Shown here piece after piece: positions 34,370 through 44,640 of a stretch of DNA of 64,000 nucleotides. This DNA comes from Spirodela intermedia (taxonomy: Eukaryota; Streptophyta; Magnoliopsida; Alismatales; Araceae): the NCBI GenBank assembly GCA_902729315.2, contig LR746272.1:10844327-10908326 (forward strand), given 5' to 3'. The position numbers were made by a program, and so were the translations under genes. The notes below the pieces were generated by a model. It saw only the letters and a program-made list of their open reading frames with translations. It did no database searches and was not told the DNA's origin. Numbering within the stretch: position 1 is the stretch's first letter; the number at the start of each line of letters is the position of its first letter.

Positions 34370-34771
34370 TGATACAGGCCCAATGAGGACCTCTACTAGA
34401 ACTAGAAAGAAGAGAGGGCTATGGCCCATCATGACCCATCAGGCCCAGTTAAAGCCTGCTTAAATCCAACCGTGGAGCCTTCCCCAGGTGGCCGGAAATC
34501 AGAAGTAAGAAATCTCCGGTCCTCTCTATTTTCTCTCTCTCTCTCTCTCTCTCAATGTCTCTGTCTCATTCTACTATCCTGTCACAGAAAGAAGGATCCC
34601 TGCCGACGCCCCCTTCGTCAGGAGAGACCTGAAGACTGTTTCCTTCCCCTGCCTCTCCCTCTTCCGTTTGGGGTTCCTCTCCCTTTATGGAAGCCTTTTG
34701 TCTGGTCGGATTTGGGAACGTTCCTTCCGAAGAAGGAATACGATAGCTAGATACGAACCTGGAACGTATCA
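34370..34771. mobile_element. Probable solo LTR (402 bases)
   Basis: The insertion interrupts a spacer that is continuous in the other modules (empty site near 26128-26135). It starts TGATACAGG and ends AACGTATCA, giving TG...CA ends with 6-base perfect inverted termini. It is flanked by GAGAT at 34365-34369 and 34772-34776, a 5-base target-site duplication. Size, ends and duplication are those of an LTR-retrotransposon solo LTR left by LTR-LTR recombination. No internal retroelement genes remain. It contains a short CT run near 34530. Confidence 0.8.
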
Positions 34772-34910
34772 GAGATGCCCAAATTTAGAACCTGCTCCCC
34801 CTGTCAGCCCTCCCGGTTCTTTACGTCCATAAGAAGGCTATCCTCTTATCCACATATCAGTCGCGCCTGGTTGAGCTGGTTGGGTCTGTTGGGCTAGAGC
34901 CTGGTGGAAT
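34772..34910. repeat. NLR-module spacer, copy 3 (right part)
   Basis: This resumes the spacer at GAGATGCCCAAATTTAGAACC, matching 26135 onward. Confidence 0.8.
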
Positions 34911-35770
34911 CTCTCCCTTCATCTTTGGCGTGGATCCTTGGGCAGGCCTGACGGACGGTTCTGGCGAAGCCGAATGTCGCGAAGGGAGCTTCGGACGCAG
35001 TTCTCCTGAGCCATGTCTCCATTGTCGCAGGCGTCTCAACAAGTGACTGGTCGCCTCTCTGGAGTGGTTCTCGGAGACGTGGGAGACCGTTGCCGCTACA
35101 GTACCGCGTTAAAGACCAATATCCTCAAGTTGTTGACTGTGAAGTTATTTCATTGATTGCTATGAGATTCTTATTGAAATATGCTTACTGTCTAGGTTCA
35201 TTGCCACACGTCTCCAGGTTTGGCATATTTATGAGAGAGAAAGGTTACAATCTAGGACACAGAGTAGTCATCCAAGCACCCGACGAGGTAGGATTAGAAG
35301 AAGAGGAGCACGAGAAATAGGGGATGTAGAAAAAAAGGGCCCAACGACTGCTCAGGAGCGATGCTTTCGACACGAAGAAGCGGTTGGGCCTGAGACGAAG
35401 GAGGCAGTCCCAATAATGGGGGAAGCTGAGACTAATCAAAACTCTTGGTAAACAATGAGTGAGACAGGTGTTGAATATGAGAGACCGCAGTGGTCGTGGA
35501 GGGCCACGTCGAAGGAGGGAGAGCGAATCCGATGTAGACGACGATGCCAAGGATTCCTACAGAGGACGGGGGCGTAGCTCAGTGATAACAGGGGATCTTC
35601 TCCACCAGCTTAGGGAAAACCGATGTAGCCGACGATATGCCAGCCACCTTCCTGAGCAGTCTCAACCTGGCCTTGAGGAGAAGGAACGACACCTCATCCA
35701 TGGGATCGGCATGTCATTCACAGTGGAATACCCGTTCTGCTTTACCGCTGCCTCAACAAATGTCCTCACC
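34911..35770 (-). pseudogene. Degenerate NLR LRR relic, module 3
   Basis: This is homologous to the relics 3' of the other NLRs, including CTGACGGACGG and GAGACTAAT...CTTGGTAAACAATGAGT blocks shared with module 4. Minus-strand LRR pieces are scattered over several frames. A ~60-base AT-rich insertion near 35100-35195 is specific to this copy. Confidence 0.7.
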
Positions 35771-38700
35771 TTAAGCGATCTGCACATTGGTGTTGAATAA
35801 TGATTCATGTTTGTCGTAGGAGAAAAACATTTTTTCATCGTCCCTTGCGACAACGAAAGCACGAGGAAATCGTTTAACGACATTCCAGCCAGCATTTGAG
35901 TCGTCGACGTCCGCCTTTCTCTGCTGTAACATTCTCCTGAGCAGACTAAGGCTGACATGGAGGAAAAGGATTGACACCTTATCCGTGGGATCGACACAGA
36001 CGTGCTTTAACCACGGCGGGACGTCTTCTGAGCTGTCATCTCTTACACACAATGCTTCCGGAGCAGGAAGACTCACGACCTCCAAGATTGAATGGCGGTT
36101 GTAGACGTATATTTTCTTGAGTCGTCTCCAAGGGCCATCGGGTATGCATCTCAACTTGGGGCAGTCGTCAAGGTACAGAACTTTGAGTGAAGGAAAAGCC
36201 ACCATGTTTGTTCCGTTGTCTGTTTTCCAGGACCATGTTTCAAGATTCGGCATTTCTACAAGAGAAAGGGATTCCAGCTTGGGGAACAGAATAGCAGTTG
36301 AGCCACCATTTGCAGTGGAAGAAGATGGATGTGGGGAAGCAGAAGGGTTCGCGAGCTCGGTTCCGATGGTTACGAGCTGGGAGCAATTCTTGAGTCCGAG
36401 AAGCTTCAGATTAGGGAGAAGTCCGAGAGGAGGAAGCTGAGAGAAAATTATGCAGTTGGTCATTGTTATATGTGTGAGATTATGGATGGGAGAGACGCCA
36501 GATGACGACGAAGGCCACATCCAACGAGGGAGGGTGGGTCCAAGGTATCCATCGACGTTGAGAATCTGCAGGGAGGATGAGGGGCATAGCTCATCAAATA
36601 CTTCGGACATGCTCTTTATTTGGTCAACGGGAGGGAAGGACCACTCGAAGCTGGTGTAAATAAGGGAGGTTTTCTTTTCGAGGTGAATACTGGCTTGCGT
36701 TCTTTCTGACACACCCTCCAGTTTGGTAACCACCAGCGATCTCAAATGTGAAAGAGCCCGTAATTCTTGCAGAGTCCCCTCCCGCTTACCCACCACAAAA
36801 TCCTTCAGAGTTCGCAGCTGACGCAGTTCGCCGATTCCCTTTGGCATTTGGTCTATGACAGTTCCCTCGTTCATCTCGAGGCACCTCAGATTTCTAAGCT
36901 GCGTTATGCCATCTGGAAGAAACGAGATGTTCTTGCAGCACTTCAGTAACAGGAACTCTAGGCTTTTCATGTCGCCTATCGAATCTGGCAACGCCCGAAT
37001 GGGAGTCCCAGAGACGTTGAGGAACCTCAGATGTCGAAGTTTTGTAATGAAGTGTGGCAGCTCCTCAATGGGTGTCTCACTGACATCTAACACTCTCAGA
37101 TACGCAAGAGCTTCGATAACATCCTGTTTTAGAACTACCCCTCCATATGGGTTCCCACAGAGAAGAAGTGTCCTCAGGCGTTGTTCCCTTTTCAAGAGAT
37201 GGATGTCTACGGGAAAATCACAATCCATCATTGACAACCGGCGGAGGTTTCCGGACCTGATTTCCGGTCTCGGCATCTCACCAAAGTGACATTCACCTTC
37301 AGCCAGATACTGACAGAGAGAACGCACCATGTCGTGCATCTTGCACAGAGCCCCCTCTATCGGAGCTATTTGTGGCTGCAGAAGACCCCTATCGGACAGC
37401 TCATCGAAATGCTTCGTTCCTACGTCTTCCATGGTTAAAGTGCCCTCTGGTTTTAGGAAACCCTCAGCAACCCAGTACTGCACGACACTGGGACGCAGAA
37501 ACACAAGGTCCTCAGGAAACAGCGAGAGGTATAGAAAACACTGCTTGATGTTTGGGGGCAGATCCCTGTAAGACAAATACAATGATTTCATTACGGTTTC
37601 CTCCTCCTCTGGGAAAATGGATGTAGACCATATTGGATCTTCGAGAATCTCCTCCCACTCTCGTACGTTCTTTTTCCTGCATCTCAGAATCCCTCCGATT
37701 GCCTTTAATGCTAAAGGGACGCCCTTGCATCTCTCGGCAATTTTAAAGCCGACATCTTGCAGGGTTCCCCACTGTTCTTCCTCCCCGTTTCTGGGTACCA
37801 TATTGTACAAAAAGAAGAAGGCTTCGGAATCACTCATGCTTTCGGCAGGATGAAGATAGGACACCCCCATCTGCCTCGCAACAGACTCGTGACGAGTCGT
37901 AATCAACACCCTTGTGCCAACGGCGGCGCCCTGCAAGGGCACTCGGAGTAGCTCTTCCCAGACCTCTGTCGTCCAGACGTCATCCAGAACAAGAAAAATT
38001 TTCATGCCTTTGACGAGACTGCTTAGGATCATGGCCAGCTGTTCTTTAGTGTCAGCAATCCGGGGGTCCCCGCCTGCTTGCGCTATCATCTCTTTCAATA
38101 TCTTAATATGGTTAAAGTACTTGGAAACGCAGATCCAAATCCTCATGCGAAAACTGGCTTCGATGAATCGATCGTTGTATGTAGCTTTAGCTAGGGTAGT
38201 CTTTCCGATTCCCCCCATCCCTGTGATCGCTATCAGCTTTCCCTCGTTCTCATCCCCCACAAGTAGTCTCCGTAATTTTTTCAACTGTGATTCAAGCGAA
38301 GGACCAGTAATTTCTGGATGGAGTAGAGATGATGTCTGAAAGCTGTTGCCTTTCGTTGAGAAATCATCATCTGTGGGCGTCAAGTGCAGCTCAGCCTTCT
38401 TTTTGGAGATCTTCTCCAGCCTAGAGCTTATACTCTTTATCCTCATCTCCATTTTATGTTGAAATCCAATCTGACTCGTGAAAGATAATGGAGAGAAGAA
38501 ACGAGGGCATACCGCGTTGGTCGAGGAGGGCGATTCCGGCTGTCCTGACACGGGTTCCCCGGCGATCGCGCAGTCATCGAGGATGTCATCTGCGTCGTAC
38601 ACTGCATTTTTCAGCTCTTTCAGCCAGTGGCGGGTGTACTCGTTGTTGAAGGCCTGGGTCTCTGCGTCGGGGACGAAGTGTCTGATCTCGTTGATCTTCT

Positions 38701-38812
38701 TCTCGAGCTCCTCCAGCGCGGACCGTAACCCGCTGAGCGTCACTTCCTCGTGTTTAAAATTTTTAAGCTTATCTAAGAATAAGGAGAGGATCGAAAGCAG
38801 CGGCGCTGCCAT
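35771..38812 (-). CDS. CC-NB-ARC-LRR immune receptor, copy 3
   Basis: This is a single exon of 1,013 aa and collinear with copies 2 and 4. The coiled coil has VYDADDILDD near 71-80. The NB-ARC keeps every signature: GMGGIGKTT (198-206), LVLDDVW (274-280), GTRVLITTR, GVPLALKAIGG, CFLYLSLFPED and MHD. LRRs run to about 960, followed by the conserved tail KRFPRAFVVARDDEKMFFSY. Of the four genes this has the cleanest set of motifs. From 37972 to 38468 it is identical base for base to copy 4 over 497 bases, and parts of its LRR (36208-36611) and ARC region (37524-37689) are nearly identical to copy 2. It is therefore a mosaic. An intact start and matching length argue for a functional gene. Confidence 0.95.
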   Translation of the reverse strand: MAAPLLSILSLFLDKLKNFKHEEVTLSGLRSALEELEKKINEIRHFVPDAETQAFNNEYTRHWLKELKNAVYDADDILDDCAIAGEPVSGQPESPSSTNAVCPRFFSPLSFTSQIGFQHKMEMRIKSISSRLEKISKKKAELHLTPTDDDFSTKGNSFQTSSLLHPEITGPSLESQLKKLRRLLVGDENEGKLIAITGMGGIGKTTLAKATYNDRFIEASFRMRIWICVSKYFNHIKILKEMIAQAGGDPRIADTKEQLAMILSSLVKGMKIFLVLDDVWTTEVWEELLRVPLQGAAVGTRVLITTRHESVARQMGVSYLHPAESMSDSEAFFFLYNMVPRNGEEEQWGTLQDVGFKIAERCKGVPLALKAIGGILRCRKKNVREWEEILEDPIWSTSIFPEEEETVMKSLYLSYRDLPPNIKQCFLYLSLFPEDLVFLRPSVVQYWVAEGFLKPEGTLTMEDVGTKHFDELSDRGLLQPQIAPIEGALCKMHDMVRSLCQYLAEGECHFGEMPRPEIRSGNLRRLSMMDCDFPVDIHLLKREQRLRTLLLCGNPYGGVVLKQDVIEALAYLRVLDVSETPIEELPHFITKLRHLRFLNVSGTPIRALPDSIGDMKSLEFLLLKCCKNISFLPDGITQLRNLRCLEMNEGTVIDQMPKGIGELRQLRTLKDFVVGKREGTLQELRALSHLRSLVVTKLEGVSERTQASIHLEKKTSLIYTSFEWSFPPVDQIKSMSEVFDELCPSSSLQILNVDGYLGPTLPRWMWPSSSSGVSPIHNLTHITMTNCIIFSQLPPLGLLPNLKLLGLKNCSQLVTIGTELANPSASPHPSSSTANGGSTAILFPKLESLSLVEMPNLETWSWKTDNGTNMVAFPSLKVLYLDDCPKLRCIPDGPWRRLKKIYVYNRHSILEVVSLPAPEALCVRDDSSEDVPPWLKHVCVDPTDKVSILFLHVSLSLLRRMLQQRKADVDDSNAGWNVVKRFPRAFVVARDDEKMFFSYDKHESLFNTNVQIA

Positions 38813-39954
38813 ATCTTAATCCAATTGCGGGTTGGGATGTGGTAGCGGGCGCGCAAGAGAGAAAAGGGTTACTGAGGGAGGATATCGCGCGCGCGCGAGA
38901 GAGAGAGAGATGCGCGTTGAACTGGATTCCAGCTCTAAGCTGGGAAGGTGGAGGATAAATAAACCTACTCGAGCTGATTCAATTCGTCGAAAGCGTGTGA
39001 ACGCTTTTGTGTTCTTGTCAACTTTTTTCTGAGCGTTGGATAGAAACTAGGGAGATCGATTTCGGACGTATGAAATGAGAAACTGCGACACCGATTGAAT
39101 ATTCAAGGGAAGACCCGCTCCCTCTCTCATTGGTGACAATTCGGAGAGTCGGACAATCAAGAAATTGATTTTCACAGATGTCACTCAGAGGATCCCATTT
39201 CTACGTAGCTTTTGACATTATTTTTAGTTGACTTCGAGCCTTCCAGCAGATCAGACCGGGCATGGCTGATCCGGTCGCCCAATTCTCGGTACTACCCTGA
39301 AGGCATGTGAACGCTTTTGTACTGGTAAAGCTTTTTCGGCGCGTTGGACCCCCACGTAAACTAGGGAGATTGATTTCAGACGTATAAAATGAGAAGCCGT
39401 GTTTGGGCAGTGATGACATTGCGACACGATTGAATATTCAAGGGAAGACCCGCTCCCTCTCTCATTGTTGACAATTCGGAGAGTCGGACAATCAAGAAAT
39501 TGATTTTCACAGATGTCACTCAGAGGATCCAATTTCTACGTAGCTTTTGACATTATTTTTAGTTGACTTCGAGCCTTCCAGCAGATCAGACCGGGCATGG
39601 CTGATCCGGTCGCCCAATTCTCGGTACTACCCTGCACATGGCTCTAGTCCTGAGACGAGGCAGCCTTTGGAATCTGATCCGTTTTTGGATAACCGGCATT
39701 GAGACAGTTTGAGGGTGTAAAGAAGGTGAGCCTCGCGACGTGACCCTGCCCACATTGGGGAGTTTAATGCACATGATAGAAACCCATTTACGACAAGGTC
39801 TATCCACTTCTTACGGACTGATGGCAAACGCGAAGTAATCCCCAATACATTTTCACATATGGGAAGGAATCCGCTGATTTTACTCGTGGGCCCGACGACC
39901 TCCTTAATGGAATCTTCCGTCATTAGCCGCGTTGCCGCGAAAGAAATGAACGCG
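38813..39954. repeat. NLR 5' flank, copy 3
   Basis: This is the flank shared with the other modules. It contains a tandem duplication: the 208-base segment at 39092-39299 recurs at 39427-39634 (period 335) almost unchanged. A GCGCGC/GA repeat lies at 38887-38910. The part at 39640-39900 is closely matched at 44395-44640 (TAACCGGCATTGAGA, CCCTGCCCACATTGGGGAG). No exon recognised. Confidence 0.65.
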
Positions 39955-40726
39955 TCGGCTGTGGAAGGTCTCTCCCTCCATCTTCCGCGTGCATCCTTGG
40001 ACAGGCCTGACGGACGGTTTCCTGGCGAAGCCAAATGACACGAAGGAAGCTTCGGACGCAGTTCTCCTGAGCCGTCTCCATTGTCCCAGGCGTCTCAACA
40101 AGTCACTGGACTCCTCTCTGGAGTAGTTATCGGAGCCGGGGGAGACCCTCCGTTGTTGCTACAGTGGCTTCTGAGTTCCAGTGCCACACGTTTCCAGGTT
40201 TGGCATATTCATGAGAGGGAATGGTTCCGAATGTGGAACAGAGAAGCCATCTAACCACCGGACGAGGTAGGATCACAAGAAGAGCGGAAGGACGAGGAAT
40301 GGTGTGTAGAAAGAGATGGGCCAAATACCTGCTCAGGCGTGATGCTTCCGACACGATGGCAATGGGGGCCAGCGACGAATAAGCAGTCCCATTCATGGTG
40401 GAGGCTAAGGCTAATTAGAACTCTTGGTGAACAATAAGTGAGACAAGTGATGAATATGAGAGACCGCAGTGGTCGCGGAGGGCCACCTCAAAGGAGGGAG
40501 AGCGACTCCGATGTAACAGACGATATGAAGGATCCCTACGGAGGGCGGGGGTCGTAGCTCAGTGATTATCTTGGCGGTCACCGATGTAGCCGGCGATATG
40601 CTAGCCACCTTCCGGATCGTTGCCGTCTCCATCTTTCTGTTTTAAAAAATTCTCCTGAGTACACTCAACCTGAACTTGTGATGCCTCATCCATGTGACCG
40701 GCTTGTCATTTTTCTTTACTGCTGCC
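39955..40726 (-). pseudogene. Degenerate NLR LRR relic, module 4
   Basis: This is the clearest of the relics. The frame at 40411-40632 encodes ELRPPPSVGILHIVCYIGVA and LPPLRWPSATTAVSHIHHLS, which align to ELCPS..LQIL.V.GYLGLTLPRWMWPSSSS...IHNL in the intact genes. The segment 40127-40396 matches the next LRRs only in pieces. Confidence 0.8.
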
Positions 40727-43700
40727 TTAACAGATGCCCTCACGACCTACCTGCACGTTTGTGTGGAAGAATGATTGATCGTTGTTGTAGGAGAAAAACA
40801 ATGTTTCATCGTCGGTTGCAACAACGTAACCACGAGGAAATCGTTTAACGACATTCCAGCCATCGTCTGGGTCGTTGCCGCCCCCCTCTCTCTGTTGTAA
40901 CATTCTCCTGAGCAGACTCAACTGGACCTTGAGGAGAAGGAATGACACCTCATCCGTGGGATCGACACCGACGTGCTCCAACCATGGCGGGAGGTGTTCC
41001 GAACTGTCATCTCTTACATGCAATATTTCCGGAGCAGTAAGACTCCCCACCTCCAGGATTGAAGGGCAGCTGAAGATGTGTACGCTGTCGAGTCGTCTCC
41101 AACAGATATCGGGGATGCATCTCAACTTGGGGCAGTCCTCAAGGTACAGAACTTTGAGGGAAGGAAAAACCATCATGGTTGTCCGGTTGTCTGTTTTCCA
41201 GGACCATGTTTCAAGGTTCCACATTTCTATAAGAGTAAAGGATTCTAGCTTGGGGAACAGAATAGCAGTTGAGCCACCATTTGCAGTGGAAGATGATGTA
41301 GAAGAAGATGGATGCGGGGAAACAGAAGGATTTGCGAGCTCGGTTCCGATAGTTACGAGCTGGGAGCAACCCCTAATCCAGAGTAACTTCAGATGAGGGA
41401 GAAGTCCAAGTGGAGGAAGCTGAGAGAAATTCATGCAGTTAGTCATGGCTATCAATGTGAGATTATGGATAGGAGAGATGCTAGAGGACGATGAACGCCA
41501 CATCCAACGAGGGAGGGTGAGCCCAAGGTATCCAACGATGCTGAGCATTTTCAGGGAGGGTGAGGGGCACAGCTCATCAAAGATATCGGGAATGTTCATT
41601 ATTTGGGCAACAGTCGCAGTATCTACGGGAGGGAAGGTCCACTCGAAGCTTATGAAGTACATGGAGGTTTTATTTTCGAGGAGAGCACTTCTGGCTTGCG
41701 TTCTTTCTGACACCCTTTCCATTTTGGTGATCACCAGCAGTCTGAGTTGTGAAAGAGGCCCCAATTCTCTTAGAGTACCCTCCCGCTTGTCCACAACAAA
41801 TTCATTCAGAGCTCGCAATTGATGCAACCCACCGATTCCCCTTGGCATCTGGTCGATGACAGGTCCCTCATTCATCTGAAGGCACCTCAGATTTCTCAAC
41901 TGCGTTATGCCATCGGGAAGAGACGAGATATTCTTGCAGTTCTTCAGTATCAGGAACTGCAGGCACTTCATGTCGCCTATCGAATCGGGCAAATACCCAA
42001 TGGGAGTAGTAGAGACGTTGAGGTACCTCAGGTGTCGAAGTTTCGTAATGTAGTGTGGCAGCTCCTCAATGGGTGTCTCACTGACATCTAACACTCTCAG
42101 ATACGCAAGAGCTTCGATAACATCCTGTTTTAGAACTACCCCTCCATATGGGTTGCTACAGATAAGGAGAGTCCTCAGGCGTTGTTCCCTTTTCAAGAGA
42201 TGGATGTCTACGGCAACGTCTCCATCCGCGATTGACAGCCGGCGGAGGTTTCCGGACCTGCTTTTCGGTCTGGGCATCTCGCCGAAGAGGCATTCACCTT
42301 CAGCCAGATACTGACAGAGAGAACGCACAATGTCGTGCATCTTGCACAGTGCCCCCTCTATCGGTGACAACTGTGGTTGCAGAAGACCTCTTCCGGTCAG
42401 CTCATCGAAATGCTTCGTTCCTACGTCTTCCATGGTTAAAGTGCCCTCTGGTCTTAGGAAACCCTCAGCAACCCAGTACTGCACGACACTGGGACGCAGA
42501 AACACGAAGTCCTCGGGAAACAGGGAGAGATAAAGAAAACACTGTTTGATGCTGGAGGGTAGATCCATGTAAGACAGATAAAGAGGTTTCATAACACTTT
42601 CCTCCTCGTCTGGGAAGACGGATGTAGACCATATTGGATCTTCGAGAATATCCTCCCACTCTCGTATGTTCTTATCCTTGCACCTCAGAACCCCTCCGAT
42701 CGTTTTTATTGCTAAAGGGACGCCCTTGCATCTCTCGGCAATTTTAACGCCGACATCTTGCAGGTTTCCCCACTGTTCTTCCTCCCCGTTTCTGAAAACC
42801 ATCTTGTACAACAGGTGGAACCCTTCAAAACCATTCAATCTTTCGGCAGGATGAAAGTGCGAAGCCCCCATCTGGTTCGCCATAGACCCGAGACGAGTCG
42901 TTATCAACACCCTGGTGCCGACGGCAGCGCCTCGCAAGGGCCCTCGGAGTAGATCTTCCCAGACGTCTGCAATCCAGACGTCATCCAGAACAAGAAAAAT
43001 TTTCATGCCTTTGACGAGACTGCTTAGGATCATGGCCAGCTGTTCTTTAGTGTCAGCAATCCGGGGGTCCCCGCCTGCTTGCGCTATCATCTCTTTCAAT
43101 ATCTTAATATGGTTAAAGTACTTGGAAACGCAGATCCAAATCCTCATGCGAAAACTGGCTTCGATGAATCGATCGTTGTATGTAGCTTTAGCTAGGGTAG
43201 TCTTTCCGATTCCCCCCATCCCTGTGATCGCTATCAGCTTTCCCTCGTTCTCATCCCCCACAAGTAGTCTCCGTAATTTTTTCAACTGTGATTCAAGCGA
43301 AGGACCAGTAATTTCTGGATGGAGTAGAGATGATGTCTGAAAGCTGTTGCCTTTCGTTGAGAAATCATCATCTGTGGGCGTCAAGTGCAGCTCAGCCTTC
43401 TTTTTGGAGATCTTCTCCAGCCTAGAGCTTATACTCTTTATCCTCATCTCCATTTTATGTTGAAATCCAGTCTGACTCGTGAAAGATGATGGAGAAAAGA
43501 AATGAGGGCGTACCTCGTTGGTCGAGGAGGACGTTTCCGGCTGTACCGAAACCATTTCTCCGGCGATCGCGCAGTCGTCGAGGATGTCATCTGCGTCGTA
43601 CACCGCGTCTTTCAGCTCTTTCAGCCAGAGGCGGGTGTACTCATCGCTGATGGCCTGGGTCTCTGCGTTGGGGACGAAGTGTCTGATCTCGTTGATCTTC

Positions 43701-43813
43701 TTCTCGAGCTCCTCCAGCGCGGACCGTAACCCGCTGAGCGTCGCTTCCTCGTGTTTCAGATTGCTAAGCTTCTCTAGGAATAAGGAGACGAGCGAAATCA
43801 GCGGCGCGGCCAT
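40727..43813 (-). CDS. CC-NB-ARC-LRR immune receptor, copy 4
   Basis: This is a single exon of 1,028 aa, the longest of the set. It begins MAAPLISLVSLFLEKLSNLK, the closest of the four to a MADA-type first helix. NB-ARC motifs are intact: GMGGIGKTT (198-206), LVLDDVW (274-280), GTRVLITTR, GVPLAIKTIGG, CFLYLSLFPED and MHD. The LRR region is about 15 residues longer than in copy 3, partly a Ser-rich loop (PSVSPHPSSSTSSSTANGG). The tail ends NVQVGREGIC, five residues past the usual NVQVA because the stop has moved. It shares the 497-base identical block (42973-43469) with copy 3 and shorter tracts in the LRR. It is likely functional; ligand unknown. Confidence 0.95.
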   Translation of the reverse strand: MAAPLISLVSLFLEKLSNLKHEEATLSGLRSALEELEKKINEIRHFVPNAETQAISDEYTRLWLKELKDAVYDADDILDDCAIAGEMVSVQPETSSSTNEVRPHFFSPSSFTSQTGFQHKMEMRIKSISSRLEKISKKKAELHLTPTDDDFSTKGNSFQTSSLLHPEITGPSLESQLKKLRRLLVGDENEGKLIAITGMGGIGKTTLAKATYNDRFIEASFRMRIWICVSKYFNHIKILKEMIAQAGGDPRIADTKEQLAMILSSLVKGMKIFLVLDDVWIADVWEDLLRGPLRGAAVGTRVLITTRLGSMANQMGASHFHPAERLNGFEGFHLLYKMVFRNGEEEQWGNLQDVGVKIAERCKGVPLAIKTIGGVLRCKDKNIREWEDILEDPIWSTSVFPDEEESVMKPLYLSYMDLPSSIKQCFLYLSLFPEDFVFLRPSVVQYWVAEGFLRPEGTLTMEDVGTKHFDELTGRGLLQPQLSPIEGALCKMHDIVRSLCQYLAEGECLFGEMPRPKSRSGNLRRLSIADGDVAVDIHLLKREQRLRTLLICSNPYGGVVLKQDVIEALAYLRVLDVSETPIEELPHYITKLRHLRYLNVSTTPIGYLPDSIGDMKCLQFLILKNCKNISSLPDGITQLRNLRCLQMNEGPVIDQMPRGIGGLHQLRALNEFVVDKREGTLRELGPLSQLRLLVITKMERVSERTQARSALLENKTSMYFISFEWTFPPVDTATVAQIMNIPDIFDELCPSPSLKMLSIVGYLGLTLPRWMWRSSSSSISPIHNLTLIAMTNCMNFSQLPPLGLLPHLKLLWIRGCSQLVTIGTELANPSVSPHPSSSTSSSTANGGSTAILFPKLESFTLIEMWNLETWSWKTDNRTTMMVFPSLKVLYLEDCPKLRCIPDICWRRLDSVHIFSCPSILEVGSLTAPEILHVRDDSSEHLPPWLEHVGVDPTDEVSFLLLKVQLSLLRRMLQQREGGGNDPDDGWNVVKRFPRGYVVATDDETLFFSYNNDQSFFHTNVQVGREGIC

Positions 43814-44640
43814 ATCCTAATCTAATTGCGGGTTGAGATATCGTGGTGAGTGCGCAAGAGAGAAAATGGGCTATGGAGGGAGGATAAAGGGTGTGTGTGT
43901 AGATGTGGTGGCCAGTGCGCAAGAGAGAAAAAGGGCTACGGTGGGAGGATAGAGGGTGTGCGTGTGTGTGTGTGAGAGAGAGAGAGAGGGAGAGATGCGT
44001 CTGATGGGACTCTTGCTCGAAGCTGAGAAGGTGGAGGAATAAACCCACTCGACCTGCTCCAATTCGTCGAAAGCGTGTGAACGCTTTCGTGTTGGTCAAC
44101 CATTTTTGGCGCGTAGGACGCTCACAGAATGTTGGGAGAGCGATTTCGGACGTTTAACACAAAAAACAGGTTCGAGCTGTCATGGCATTGTGACACAGAC
44201 CGAACGTTCAAAGGGAAGACCCACTCCCTCTCTCATGGGTTGACCATCAAGAAATTGATTTTCACAGCTGTCACCGAGAGGATCCCATTTCTACGTAACT
44301 TCTGACATTATTTTAGTTGACTTCGAGCCTCCCAGCAGATCGGATCGGGTATGGCTGATCCTGTCTCCCAGTTCTCGGTACCGTTCGCATGGCTTTTTCC
44401 CTGAGACGCGGCAACCTTTAGAATCTGTTCCGTTTTCTGATAACCGGCATTGAGATAGTTTGAAGCTGTAAAGAAGGTCAATCTCGGAATGCGACCCTGC
44501 CCACATTGGGGAGTTAATGTACACGATAGAAAACCATTTATAACAAGGGCTATCCGCTTCCTGCGGACTGATGGCAAACACGAAGCTATCCCAAATATAT
44601 TTTTGTACATGGAATGCAATCAACTGATGTCAAATCTCTG
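43814..44640. repeat. NLR 5' flank, copy 4
   Basis: Related to the other NLR flanks. GT- and GA-rich microsatellites lie near 43888-43998. TTGGTCAACC near 44091 contains a W-box core on the minus strand. It marks the upstream edge of the array. Confidence 0.65.

Noticed and set aside
35565-35600. tRNA-like 5' string GGGGGCGTAGCTCAGTGAT (also near 21369 and 40550)
   Set aside because: It resembles a tRNA A-box but has no matching acceptor stem, anticodon arm or T-loop. It sits at the same place in each LRR relic, so it is diverged LRR coding sequence.
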